NCBI GenBank assembly: GCA_035495815.1
Contig: DATJFH010000150.1
Span: forward strand, 1 to 53,087
DNA from: DATJFH01 sp035495815
GTDB taxonomy: Bacteria > Acidobacteriota > Terriglobia > Bryobacterales > Bryobacteraceae
Reading direction: 5' to 3'
DNA length: 53,087 nt
A program made the translations under genes and the position numbers. Below the pieces are notes generated by a model that saw nothing but the letters and a program-made list of their open reading frames with translations, ran no database searches and was not told the DNA's origin. Positions 43,231 through 51,579 of the stretch are shown in pieces (the stretch's first letter is position 1; the number at the start of each line of letters is the position of its first letter).

Positions 43231-46200
43231 TTACGCCACCTCCCGGTTGCGATAGACCATCAGGTAAGCCGCCGGGACGATGAATACCGTCATCAGCAGC
43301 GATACCGACATGCCGCCGATGATCGCGCGGGCCAGCGGCGCGTAGGCTTCGCTGCCGACGCCGAGCTTGATGGCCATCGGCATCAGCCCGATAATGGTGG
43401 CCAGCGAGGTCATCAAAATGGGGCGCAGCCGCACGCGGCCGGCCAGAGCCACGGCTTCGCGCACCGGATTGCCTTCCTCGCGCATGCGGCGCGCGAATTC
43501 GACGATGAGAATGCTGTTCGAGACCACGATGCCCACCATCATCACGATGCCCATGAGGGACTGCACGTTGATGGTGGTGCCCGTGGTGTAGAGCATCACC
43601 AGCACTCCGACGATGCCCATCGGCACGGCCAGCAGGATCAGCAGCGGGTCGACGAAGGAACGGAACTGCGCCACCAGGATCAGGTAGAGCAGAACCAGCG
43701 AGAGGCCGAGGCCCATTCCGAAGCTCAGGAAGGACGCCCGCATACCGGCTACCATGCCGCGCATGTCCACGCGTACGCCTTTGGGGAGCTTCGTTTCGGC
43801 GACGATGTCCTCGATCTGTTTCGCGGTGCGGCCCAGGTCCTCGCTGGAGAGGCTCACGTAGGTGTCTACCACTTTGCGCAGTCCGTAATGGGCGACCTCG
43901 GTCGGCGCCTGGATCATCTTCAGGCTGCTGACCGCGTCGAGACTGGTGCGGCCCAGCCTGCCGGGAGCGTGCAGCGGGATGGCGCGCAGCTCGTCGAAGG
44001 TCTTCACCTGCGATTCCGGATACTGCACGGTCAGGTAATAGTCGTTGTTGCTGCGCGGGTCGGTCCAGTAGGTCGGGGCGATGGTCTGGTTGGAAGAGAG
44101 CGCGGTGATCAGGTTGCTGACCAGCTCCCGGGTGTTGAGGCCGAGCTGATCGGCGCGGGTGCGGTCGAAGTCGATGCGCAGCGCGGGGCTGTCGATGTCC
44201 TGGGGGATCAGGATATCCTTGACACCGTCGATGAGGCGGATCTTGGAGGCCAGCTGGGTTGCGGTCTTGTGCGCCGCTTCGAGCGTGGGGCCGCTGACCT
44301 GCACGTCGATGGGGGCGGGCATGCCGAAGTTCAGAACCGCGTCCACGAAGCCGCCCGATTGGAAGTAGGCGCTGATATGGGGCATCTCGCGGGCCAGGCG
44401 GCGGCGCACGCGGTCCATGTATTCGTAGCTGCCGACCTTGTGGCCCTCCGTCAGGCTGACCTGCAGGAAGGCCGTGTTGGGCGCGGAGTTGCTGGTGTAG
44501 ATGGCCGAGAAGTCGGGGACGACGCCGATGTTGGTCACCATCATGCCGTAATCTTCGGGCGCAACCACCTCGCGGACGATCTTTTCGACCTTGGCCATTT
44601 CCTTTTCGGTGACCAGCAGGTTGGTGCCGGAGGGAGCTTTGAGATTGATGACGAACTGACCGGCGTCGGTGCGCGGGAAGAAGGAGACGCCGAGGCGCGG
44701 ATAGATCAGGAGGCTGACGGCGAAGATGGCCAGCGACGCGATGACGATGACGGCGGGGGCCCGCAGCACGCGGCCCAGCAGGAAGTCATAGCCGTCGAGA
44801 AGCTTGTGGAAGGCGCGGTCGAAGACGCCGGGCTTGTGGCGCGAAGAGGAATCGGCGGCCGCTCCGTGTCCTTTGATAAAGCGGGCGCAGAACAGCGGCA
44901 CGATGGTCATGGCGACGACGTAGGAGGCCAGCAGCGCCAGCACCACGGTGAGCGCGAGGGCGCTGAAGAGGTAACGGCTCACGCCGTACAGGAACGTGAC
45001 CGGGAAGAAGACGACGGCGGTGGTCAGAGTGGAGGCGAGCACGGGCAGCGCCACTTCCCGCGCGCCTTTTTCCGCGGCCAGAACCGGACTCTCGCCCAGG
45101 TCCATGCGCCGGAAGATATTTTCGAGCACTACCACCGAATCGTCAATCAGCCGGGAGAAGGCCAGCGCCAGGCCGCCCAGCGTCATGGAGTTGATCGACC
45201 CGCCGCCGAAATAGAGGGCGATGAAGGCCACCAGCGCGGAGAGCGGAATGGAAAGGAACACCGCTACCGTGGCCCGCATGCTGCCGAGGAACAACAGGAT
45301 CATCACCGACGTGAGGAATACGCCGATCGCTCCCTCATGCAGCAGCGTTTCGATGGCGTGCTTGATATAGAGCGACTGATCGAACACCACGCGGGCGACC
45401 AGGTTGTCGGGGGTATCGAGGAGGTTGGCGACTTCCTTCTTCACGGCGTCGACGGTGGCGATGGTGTTGGTGTCGCCGCCCTGGCGCAGCACGGGCTGGT
45501 AGACGGAAGGCTGCCCGTCCACGCGCACGATGTTGTACTGGATCTGGGCGGCGTCCTTGGCCGTGCCGACGTCGGCCACCTTTACCGAGGCCTGGCCGAC
45601 GGTCCGGATGGGGGACTGCATGATGCCGGCCATATCGGTGAACTGGCTGTTGGTAAACACGGGGTAGTCGAGCGGACCCATTCGGACGGCGCCGGCGGGA
45701 ATGACGAGGTTGGCGTCGTTGACGGCGCGCACCACATCCATGGGGCTGACGGAGTAGGCTTCGAGCTTCTTCGGATCGACGTACACCATGATCTGGCGGT
45801 AGGTGCCTCCGAAGGGCGGCGGGACGGCGGCGCCCTGCACCTTGGCCACCTGGGTGCGGACCTTGTAGTGGCCGATGTCTCGCAACTCGGCGTCCGTCAT
45901 CCCCTCGCCCTTGAGGGCGATGAGGCACACGGGCAGGCTGGAGGCGTCGAAGCGCAGCACGATGGGCGGCAGCGTACCCACGGGCAGGCGGCGCTGCTCG
46001 GCGGCGGCCAGGTTGGCCATGGTCGAGACCGCGGTATCGGGATTGGCGCCGGGCTGGAAATAGATCTTGATGATGCTGACGCCGGGAAGCGAGCGCGACT
46101 CGATATGGTCGATGCCCGGGGCAAGGGTGAAGAAGCGCTCCTGACGCGAGGTGATGTCGTTCTCCACCTGCTCCGGCGGCATGCCGGGGAAGAAGGTGGC

Positions 46201-46335
46201 GGTGACGACCACCGTGATGTCCATCTTGGGGAACATGTCGACAGGCATTCTGACCAGGAAGGAAACGCCCAGCACGACGATCAGCAGGGCGCAGACGATG
46301 ACGAAATACGGGTTGCGGATGGAGAATCCAGCCAT
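43231..46335 (-). CDS. RND-family efflux transporter, inner-membrane pump
   Basis: A 1034-residue pump. Twelve transmembrane helices are arranged as one near residue 12-30, six near 330-540, one near 545 and the rest near 850-1030. Two large periplasmic loops lie between. The transport helix TM4 carries LALAFSRLIDDSVVVLENI, with the acidic pair expected for proton relay and a serine-arginine insertion typical of this subgroup. TM ends include DPLLILLAVPMGIVGVLVMLY and GIVVSNSILIVEFARRM. It probably exports lipophilic compounds or metabolites; the substrate class (HAE1-like rather than metal-type) is inferred because methionine-rich metal motifs are absent. Its ATG is 15 bases after the adaptor stop. 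Confidence 0.96.
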   Translation of the reverse strand: MAGFSIRNPYFVIVCALLIVVLGVSFLVRMPVDMFPKMDITVVVTATFFPGMPPEQVENDITSRQERFFTLAPGIDHIESRSLPGVSIIKIYFQPGANPDTAVSTMANLAAAEQRRLPVGTLPPIVLRFDASSLPVCLIALKGEGMTDAELRDIGHYKVRTQVAKVQGAAVPPPFGGTYRQIMVYVDPKKLEAYSVSPMDVVRAVNDANLVIPAGAVRMGPLDYPVFTNSQFTDMAGIMQSPIRTVGQASVKVADVGTAKDAAQIQYNIVRVDGQPSVYQPVLRQGGDTNTIATVDAVKKEVANLLDTPDNLVARVVFDQSLYIKHAIETLLHEGAIGVFLTSVMILLFLGSMRATVAVFLSIPLSALVAFIALYFGGGSINSMTLGGLALAFSRLIDDSVVVLENIFRRMDLGESPVLAAEKGAREVALPVLASTLTTAVVFFPVTFLYGVSRYLFSALALTVVLALLASYVVAMTIVPLFCARFIKGHGAAADSSSRHKPGVFDRAFHKLLDGYDFLLGRVLRAPAVIVIASLAIFAVSLLIYPRLGVSFFPRTDAGQFVINLKAPSGTNLLVTEKEMAKVEKIVREVVAPEDYGMMVTNIGVVPDFSAIYTSNSAPNTAFLQVSLTEGHKVGSYEYMDRVRRRLAREMPHISAYFQSGGFVDAVLNFGMPAPIDVQVSGPTLEAAHKTATQLASKIRLIDGVKDILIPQDIDSPALRIDFDRTRADQLGLNTRELVSNLITALSSNQTIAPTYWTDPRSNNDYYLTVQYPESQVKTFDELRAIPLHAPGRLGRTSLDAVSSLKMIQAPTEVAHYGLRKVVDTYVSLSSEDLGRTAKQIEDIVAETKLPKGVRVDMRGMVAGMRASFLSFGMGLGLSLVLLYLILVAQFRSFVDPLLILLAVPMGIVGVLVMLYTTGTTINVQSLMGIVMMVGIVVSNSILIVEFARRMREEGNPVREAVALAGRVRLRPILMTSLATIIGLMPMAIKLGVGSEAYAPLARAIIGGMSVSLLMTVFIVPAAYLMVYRNREVA

Positions 46336-46350
46336 GACGATTCCTTGGGG

Positions 46351-47556
46351 CTAGCTGACGCCGCCGATTTTAGGCTCCACTTTCTGCCCGGGGCGGAGCT
46401 GGCTGCGGTTGCCGACGATGACCATCTCGTCGAGCTTCACGCCGGAGAGCACTTCGACCTTGGCCGGCGTTTCGATCCCGATTTTGACCTGGCGTTCTTC
46501 GATAGTGCCGTCGGGGTTGACGACCATGACGAAGCGGGCTCCGTCGCGCATGGTCAGCGATTGGACGGGGGTAGTCAGCGCGTGGTCGCGCTTCTCGAGC
46601 GTGAGCACGACATCGGCGTTCATGCCGGGCGTCATGGCCCAGCCGGGGTTGGGGACGTCGATCTCGGTCTCCATGGTCTTGGTGGCGAGCAGGACGTCTT
46701 TCGAGAAGCGGGAGACAGTCCCGGGGAAGGATTTGCCGAGCGCGGTGACGCGAACCATCACCGGGGCGCCGAGGTGGATGCGTGGGACGAGCGATTCGGG
46801 AACCGGGATGATCAAACGAAGCCGATCGATCTGGGCGAGGCGCACGACCGGCATGGCCTGGGACTGGGAGGCGGTGCCGGCCTGGATCATGGCGCCGGTG
46901 TCGGCGAAACGCCTGGTGATGACTCCGGCGAAAGGCGCGGTGATGCGGGTGTAGTCATTCATCGTCCTGGCGCGCTGTTCGGTGGTCCGGGAGATTTCCA
47001 CCTGCTGCTCGGCGGAGGCGAGCGCGGCCTGGGCGGCGGCGACCTGCTGCTCGGCGGACTGCTGTCTGGCGAGCGCGACGTCGAGCTCCTGCTGGGCGAC
47101 CAGGCCGGGGTCGTTCTTATTCACGTTGGCGAGGCGGGTGTAGGAGAGCTCTGCCAGCTTGCGGCTGGTCTCGGCGTTCTGCAACTCGCGCTGGGCGCGC
47201 TGGACCTCGGCGGCGCCGCGCTTGACGGTGGCGGCGGCGTGCGCGAGCTCGTCGTTCATTTCCGGAATCTCGAGCGTGGCGATGAGCTGGCCGGCCTGGA
47301 TGCGGTCGCCTACATCGACGTTGATCTTCTTGAGGTAGCCGGCGACCTTGGCGTGGAGGTCGATCACCTGGTAAGGCCGGAACTCGCCGGTGAGCACGAT
47401 CTCACGGGTGAGGTCGGCGGCGGCGATCTTGGAGACGGCCACCACTTGCACGGAGGGCGGGTCGGCGGCCTTGACGTCCTTGACGGAGGAGGAGCCGGTG
47501 CAGGAGCCGAGGAGGAGGGGGAGGACACCACAGAAGAGCTTTAGATTCCGTTGCAT
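46351..47556 (-). CDS. RND efflux adaptor lipoprotein
   Basis: A 401-residue adaptor protein. The lipobox LLLGSC near residue 18 predicts a lipoprotein. The biotinyl/lipoyl-like pieces are LTGEFRPYQVIDLHAKVAGYLKKI and ITAPFAGVITRRFADTGAMI, with an alpha-hairpin (about 95-180) rich in Gln/Ala heptads. A beta-barrel and membrane-proximal domain follow. The start at 47556 was preferred over an upstream in-frame ATG at 47595 because the -10-like TACAAT lies between them and the signal peptide begins at 47556. It is the first gene of the adaptor-pump-TolC operon, preceded by the ATTGTAA boxes. Confidence 0.93.
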   Translation of the reverse strand: MQRNLKLFCGVLPLLLGSCTGSSSVKDVKAADPPSVQVVAVSKIAAADLTREIVLTGEFRPYQVIDLHAKVAGYLKKINVDVGDRIQAGQLIATLEIPEMNDELAHAAATVKRGAAEVQRAQRELQNAETSRKLAELSYTRLANVNKNDPGLVAQQELDVALARQQSAEQQVAAAQAALASAEQQVEISRTTEQRARTMNDYTRITAPFAGVITRRFADTGAMIQAGTASQSQAMPVVRLAQIDRLRLIIPVPESLVPRIHLGAPVMVRVTALGKSFPGTVSRFSKDVLLATKTMETEIDVPNPGWAMTPGMNADVVLTLEKRDHALTTPVQSLTMRDGARFVMVVNPDGTIEERQVKIGIETPAKVEVLSGVKLDEMVIVGNRSQLRPGQKVEPKIGGVS

Positions 47557-47563
47557 CAGGGAT

Positions 47564-47603
47564 ATTGTAACCGTTCTGTTGCGAGATTGTAACAAGATTG
47601 TAA
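47564..47603 (-). promoter_or_regulatory. Phased ATTGTAA (TTACAAT) boxes upstream of the RND operon
   Basis: On the minus strand TTACAAT occurs three times, at 47597-47603, 47586-47592 and 47564-47570. The first two are 11 bases apart (7-base box, 4-base gap) and the third exactly two turns further on. The skipped position (near 47575-47581) keeps only ACA. The third copy ends seven bases before the start codon and may be the -10. The upstream pair has the layout of OmpR/PhoB-family direct-repeat operators. The remainder of the gap 47604-47819 shows nothing I can name. Confidence 0.55.
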
Positions 47604-47819
47604 TGTGGAGGGGCGAATCTTTTGGACGCCAGGTTACCGGAACCGCGCGAGCAAACCCAATGAGCAGAGAATCGTGTTGAATGTGATGAATTCTGTTGAA
47701 ATTCCCGGTGGGATCCGGGTTCGAGCCTCCGATCTGAAAATAGCAGGCCAGGCGGCGAAGGGAAGGCGTGGGAAGCGCGACGTGACTGGAAACAGGGTGA
47801 AAATTTTTTTCGTCTTGGC

Positions 47820-48926
47820 GTGAATCACTTGTTGGGCCGGGCTAGGGGAGCGGCGGAGCAGCAACCGGGCTATCCTGAAACAAGCTTGGACTGCTACTCC
47901 AAAATCCTGATCCGCGCCACGAACTGGGTGGGCGACGCGGTCATGTCGGCGCCAGCCCTGAGCGCTATCCGGCGCAGATTTCCGACAGCCGAGATGGTGG
48001 CGCTGGCGCGACCGTGGGTGGCCGATATCTATGCGGGGGAGAAGTCCATCGACCGCGTGATCCGCTACCTGCCGGCGGGCGGGTTCCGCGACTGGGGGGC
48101 GAAGTGGGCTCTGGCGCAGGCTCTGCGCCGCGAGCGGTTCGACTGCGCCATTCTGCTGCAGAATGCCTTCGAAGCGGCGCTGCTGGCGCGGCTGGCGGGG
48201 ATTCCGAAGCGCATCGGGTACGACCGCGACGGGCGCGGGTGGCTGCTCACCGATGCCATCCCCGTGCCCAGGCGGGGCGACATTCCGCGTCATGAGCGCT
48301 TCTACTATCTGGAACTGCTGCGCCGGGCGGGCATCCTGGACGAAATTCCTCCCAGCGAAGGTATCCGGCTCGACGGCATTGCGCCGGCCGCGGCCCGAGG
48401 GCTGGAGCGCTTTCGCGAGCTGGGGATTGCGGCGCCGGTGATCGGCGTGAGTCCGGGGGCGGCGTACGGCGGGGCCAAGCGGTGGCTGGCGGAAGGGTTC
48501 GCGGCGGCGGCGTCTTCCGTGGCGCGGGAGCAGGAGGCGCGGGTGGCGCTGTTCGGCTCGGACGCCGAGCGGGCGCTCTGCGACACGATAGCGGAAGAGA
48601 TCCGGGGAACGGGTGTGGCGGCGATCAACATGGCCGGACGCACGACGTTGCGCGAGTTCATCGATCTGGCGGCGGCCTGCCGTCTGTTTCTGACGAACGA
48701 TTCGGGGGCGATGCACATCGCCTCGGCGGCGGGCGTGAGAACCGTGGCCATTTTCGGCGCCACCGACGAAGACGCCACCGGACCCACCGGACCGCTGGCG
48801 CGCGTGGTTCGTGAGAAGGTAGAGTGTAGTCCGTGTCTGCTGCGGGAGTGTCCGATCGACCACCGCTGCATGACGCGCGTCGGGCCGGAACGGGTGGCCG
48901 GGGCGGCGCGCGATCTTTTGCGCTGA
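47820..48926 (+). CDS. Heptosyltransferase II-like glycosyltransferase family 9
   Basis: A 368-residue GT-B enzyme that in enterobacteria adds the second heptose of the lipopolysaccharide core (WaaF). Signatures are KILIRATNWVGDAVMSAPALSAIRRR at the N-terminus, VIGVSPGAAYGGAKRW near residue 200, LFLTNDSGAMHIASAAGVRTVAIFGATD near 290 and the cysteine-containing CSPCLLRECPIDHRCM near 335. The GTG start at 47820 adds about 28 residues before the family start. A TTG at 47886 would trim it; neither has a good ribosome site, so the start is uncertain. It is followed by the HldE-like fragment with a one-base stop/start overlap (TGATG) at 48924-48928. Confidence 0.88.
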   Translation: MNHLLGRARGAAEQQPGYPETSLDCYSKILIRATNWVGDAVMSAPALSAIRRRFPTAEMVALARPWVADIYAGEKSIDRVIRYLPAGGFRDWGAKWALAQALRRERFDCAILLQNAFEAALLARLAGIPKRIGYDRDGRGWLLTDAIPVPRRGDIPRHERFYYLELLRRAGILDEIPPSEGIRLDGIAPAAARGLERFRELGIAAPVIGVSPGAAYGGAKRWLAEGFAAAASSVAREQEARVALFGSDAERALCDTIAEEIRGTGVAAINMAGRTTLREFIDLAAACRLFLTNDSGAMHIASAAGVRTVAIFGATDEDATGPTGPLARVVREKVECSPCLLRECPIDHRCMTRVGPERVAGAARDLLR

Positions 48927-49312
48927 TGGATACCAGATCGAAGATTATCGACCTCGAGGCGGCTGCCGGAATCGCCGCCGGGCTGCGCCGGGGCGGGGCT
49001 CGGATCCGGCTGGCGGCGGGTTATTTCGACGTACTGACTCCCGATCTGGTGCGACGGTTGCGTTCCCTGGCCGGCGGCGGGACGCTTTTCGCGGCGGTGC
49101 TCGATCCGGCCAACCCGCTGCTCGGAGCGCGGGCCCGGGCGGAGCTGGCGGCCGGGCTCCACATGGTAGACTACGTCTTCCCGATCGCCGGTAGGGATCT
49201 GGACGGGGCGATCGAGAAGATCGGGCCGGACGAGGTGATTCGCGAGGAGGCCGCCGACGTGCGGCGTTCGCGCGGGTTGATCGAACATGTACACGGGCGT
49301 CAAAGAGCCTAG
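48926..49312 (+). CDS. Degenerate HldE/RfaE-like cytidylyltransferase-fold protein
   Basis: A 128-residue protein whose core (RIRLAAGYFDVLTPDLVRRLRSLAGG, then LFAAVLDPANPLLGARARAELAAGL) follows the HldE nucleotidyltransferase domain layout (strand, GxFDxLxPxHVxxL, strand). Where active enzymes have the HxGH motif this one reads LTPDLV, and the later ISSS(T/S)-type motif is absent (the middle reads MVDYVFPI), so it is probably catalytically dead. It ends in IEHVHGRQRA and overlaps the next GT9 gene by 26 bases. Coupling on both sides says it belongs to the heptosylation operon, maybe as a scaffold or regulator. The assignment rests on pattern recall only. Confidence 0.55.
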   Translation: MDTRSKIIDLEAAAGIAAGLRRGGARIRLAAGYFDVLTPDLVRRLRSLAGGGTLFAAVLDPANPLLGARARAELAAGLHMVDYVFPIAGRDLDGAIEKIGPDEVIREEAADVRRSRGLIEHVHGRQRA

Positions 49313-50288
49313 CCCCACGGCGCGGATCCTGGTGGTGCGCCTGGGGGCGATGGGCGACATCATCCACACGCTGCCGGCGGTAGCCAGCCTCAAGCACAGC
49401 CTGCCTGGATCGCACATCACCTGGGCGGTGGCGCCGCAGTGGGCGCCGCTGCTCGAGGGCAACGTGTTCGTGGACCGGGTCATCGGGGTGGAGCGCACCA
49501 GCCTGGCGGGGCTGCTGCGGTCCCGCAAGGAACTGCGCCGTGAGCCGTTTCAATTGGCGGTGGATTTTCAGGGGCTGATCAAGTCGGCGCTGGTGGCGTC
49601 GGTGGCGGGACCGGACCGCATTTTCGGATTCGCCCGCTCGCAGGTGCGCGAAAAGCCGGCGGCGTTGTTCTATTCCAACTACTCGGCGCCAACGTCGGCG
49701 CACGTGGTGGACCGCAACCTGGACCTGGCGCGGGCGGCGGGGGCTTCGAGCCTGCTCTACAAGTTTCCGCTGCCCGCGGGCGAGTCCGAAGGAACGCTGC
49801 CGGGGCGGGACTTCGTACTGGCCTGCCCGCTGGCCGGATGGAAAGCGAAACAGTGGCCGCTGGAATTTTATTCGCAGCTGGCAGGCCGGCTGGAGCGGGA
49901 GATGGGACTGGCGCTGGTGGTCAACGGGCCGCCCTCGAGCGCGGGAATCCTGGCGGGCATTCCGGGGGCCGTGGCGCACACGTCCGGACTGCCGGGATTG
50001 ATTTACGCAACGCGGAAGGCGAAGGCGGTGGTGGGGGTGGACAGCGGTCCGCTGCACCTGGCGGCGGCGCTGGACAAGCCGGGGGTAGCGATTTTCGGGC
50101 CCACCGATCCGAGCCGGAACGGTCCGTACCGCAGTTCGATCGAAGTGCTGCGCAGTCCGGCGGCGGAGACGTCTTATAAAAGGGGCGCGGAGATCGAGGG
50201 CAGCATGCGGGCGATTCCGGTGGAGCGTGTCATGGCAGTGCTCGAAGCGCAGCTTCACGCCCGCCCCACGGCCGCGCATCCTTTCTGA
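49287..50288 (+). CDS. Heptosyltransferase I-like glycosyltransferase family 9
   Basis: A 333-residue GT-B enzyme resembling WaaC. The N-terminal RILVVRLGAMGDIIHTLPAVASLKHSLP is diagnostic. The acceptor-side DFQGLIKSALVASVAG sits near residue 92, and the ADP-heptose-binding C-terminal half has ACPLAGWKAKQWPLEFYSQLA near 175 and VVGVDSGPLHLAAALDKPGVAIFGPTDPSRNGPY near 245. It would transfer the first heptose to the Kdo-lipid A core, acting at the inner face of the inner membrane. The ATG lies 26 bases inside the previous gene. Together with the gene at 47820 it implies a heptose-containing LPS core, but no Kdo transferase is in the window. Confidence 0.9.
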   Translation: MYTGVKEPSPTARILVVRLGAMGDIIHTLPAVASLKHSLPGSHITWAVAPQWAPLLEGNVFVDRVIGVERTSLAGLLRSRKELRREPFQLAVDFQGLIKSALVASVAGPDRIFGFARSQVREKPAALFYSNYSAPTSAHVVDRNLDLARAAGASSLLYKFPLPAGESEGTLPGRDFVLACPLAGWKAKQWPLEFYSQLAGRLEREMGLALVVNGPPSSAGILAGIPGAVAHTSGLPGLIYATRKAKAVVGVDSGPLHLAAALDKPGVAIFGPTDPSRNGPYRSSIEVLRSPAAETSYKRGAEIEGSMRAIPVERVMAVLEAQLHARPTAAHPF

Positions 50289-50299
50289 GCCGCGCCACG

Positions 50300-50851
50300 A
50301 TGACGCCCCGCTATCTGTTTCCCAAAAGGTACGCCGATTTCGCGCAGCGGCTCCGCGCGCCGGCGGGCTTTCTGCTGCTGGGCATGTTCGTGTGGCGCGC
50401 CGACCCGAGCCGGGAGTCGCTGGCGCTGGGGGCTCCGATTTCGATCGCGGGACTGGCGCTGCGCGCCTGGGCGGCGGGACACCTGGAAAAGAATCGAACG
50501 CTGGCCCGGGGAGGGCCCTACGCGCGCACGCGAAATCCACTGTATGTGGGGACGGCGCTGGTGGCGGCGGGCCTGGTGGGCGCTTCGCGGCGTCCGGAGC
50601 TGGCGGTCTTGTTCACCGCGGCGTTCGCCCTACTGTATTTGCCGGTGATCGAGCTCGAAGAGCAGCACCTGCGGAAACTTTTTCCCGAATATGCGGAGTA
50701 CGCGCGGCACGTTCCCCGGCTCTGGTTTCGGATGACGGCGGCCAAAAGCCGGGAACGGTTTCGTCCGGCGCTGTACCTCAAGAACGAAGAGTACAAGGCG
50801 GCTGTGGGATTCCTGGCGGCGGTGGCGCTGCTGGTGTGGAAGATGTGGTGA
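50300..50851 (+). CDS. Isoprenylcysteine carboxyl methyltransferase-like membrane protein
   Basis: A 183-residue multi-pass membrane protein of the ICMT/PEMT family. Hydrophobic helices are near 20-35, 45-60, 85-105 and 110-130, with a further one at the end (AVGFLAAVALLVWKMW). The family SAM-binding segment is LARGGPYARTRNPLYVGT near residue 66 and VIELEEQHLRKLFPEYAEYARHVPR near 115. The bacterial substrate (lipid or peptide) is unknown. It follows the WaaC-like gene by 11 bases, and its last 74 bases overlap the convergent GT2 gene in opposite orientation. Confidence 0.88.
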   Translation: MTPRYLFPKRYADFAQRLRAPAGFLLLGMFVWRADPSRESLALGAPISIAGLALRAWAAGHLEKNRTLARGGPYARTRNPLYVGTALVAAGLVGASRRPELAVLFTAAFALLYLPVIELEEQHLRKLFPEYAEYARHVPRLWFRMTAAKSRERFRPALYLKNEEYKAAVGFLAAVALLVWKMW

Positions 50852-51572
50852 GGCTCACGGCATCGGCAGAGGGTCCGGGGACGACGCCGCGGATCTGGGG
50901 ATAGAACCGGTAGAGAACGCGCGGCGGGATTCCGAGCCAGTACAGGATCTGGAGGGCGGCGGCCCGCGCCATGGCGGCGGTGAAGCTGCGTTCGTGGAAG
51001 CGGCGGGAGGAAGTGGTGACGCAGCTGGGCACGTGCGCCAGCCGGCCGAGCCTGGCGAGACGCCGCACCAGGTCCAGGTCCTCGAACATGGGAAAGGGGC
51101 GGAAGCCGCCAGCGCGAAGATAGCTGCTTTTTCGAACGAAGATGGCGGAGTCGCCGTAGATCATTCCGAAGCGGCGCAACTGAGGGTAGAACCAGGTGAG
51201 GAAGCGCGCGGCGCGGCGGGGGCCGTCAAAGCGGACGGCGAAATTGCCGGCCACGATCTTCGGATCGGCCAGGGCTTCGAGCACCTTCTCGACGCCGTCT
51301 TCGGGCGGGCTGGTGTCGGCGTGGAGGAACCAGACGGCCTCGCCGCGGGCGGCGGCGACACCGGCGTGCATCTGGACTCCGCGCCCGGGACCCGAGGTCA
51401 CGAAGCGGACGCCCGGATAGCGGCCGGCGACGCGGGCGGTGCCGTCGGGACTGCCGGCGTCGACCAGGATGACCTCGAAGGCTCCGCGCATGCGCGCGAC
51501 CGCCTCGAGGGTCGGGCCGATGGATTCCGCTTCATTGAGGGTAGGGATGACGACCGAGACGAGGCTGTTCAT
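50778..51572 (-). CDS. Glycosyltransferase family 2, TIGR04283-like
   Basis: A 264-residue GT2 protein. Nucleotide-sugar loop SVVIPTLNEAESIGPTL is at the N-terminus, the DAGSPDGTA region near residue 40 and ASP motif HADTSPPEDGVEKV near 100. Further features are SAIFVRKSSYLRAGGFRPFPMFEDLDLVRRL (about 155-185) and the terminal helix. This is the pattern of TIGR04283, called arsenosugar-biosynthesis glycosyltransferase. The last 25 residues are a proline-rich tail (STPAAPPPPGIPQPPC) that reads antisense to the ICMT end over 74 bases, so the true end may be less conserved. It is followed by DUF547 in the same strand; arsM and arsS are not seen in the window. Confidence 0.83.
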   Translation of the reverse strand: MNSLVSVVIPTLNEAESIGPTLEAVARMRGAFEVILVDAGSPDGTARVAGRYPGVRFVTSGPGRGVQMHAGVAAARGEAVWFLHADTSPPEDGVEKVLEALADPKIVAGNFAVRFDGPRRAARFLTWFYPQLRRFGMIYGDSAIFVRKSSYLRAGGFRPFPMFEDLDLVRRLARLGRLAHVPSCVTTSSRRFHERSFTAAMARAAALQILYWLGIPPRVLYRFYPQIRGVVPGPSADAVSLTTSSTPAAPPPPGIPQPPCTLRS

Positions 51573-51579
51573 GGGCTTG

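Noticed and set aside
42100..47544. A 1814-codon open frame on the plus strand opposite the efflux operon
   Set aside because: Its product is a His/Gly/Glu/Asp-rich low-complexity sequence with no recognisable fold. It mirrors the codon pattern of the genuine minus-strand adaptor, pump and TolC genes, which have clear motifs.
47703..47740. A GGTTCGA T-loop-like signature suggesting a tRNA or attachment site
   Set aside because: The flanking bases do not give a five-base-pair T-stem (CCGGG against CTCCG) and no matching acceptor or anticodon arm could be drawn.
48833..48925. An earlier ATG for the HldE-like protein inside the preceding GT9 gene
   Set aside because: The extra 31 residues are antisense-like Arg/Gly/Ala-rich sequence in another frame of the GT9 end. 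The TGATG overlap at 48924-48928 gives a natural coupled start.
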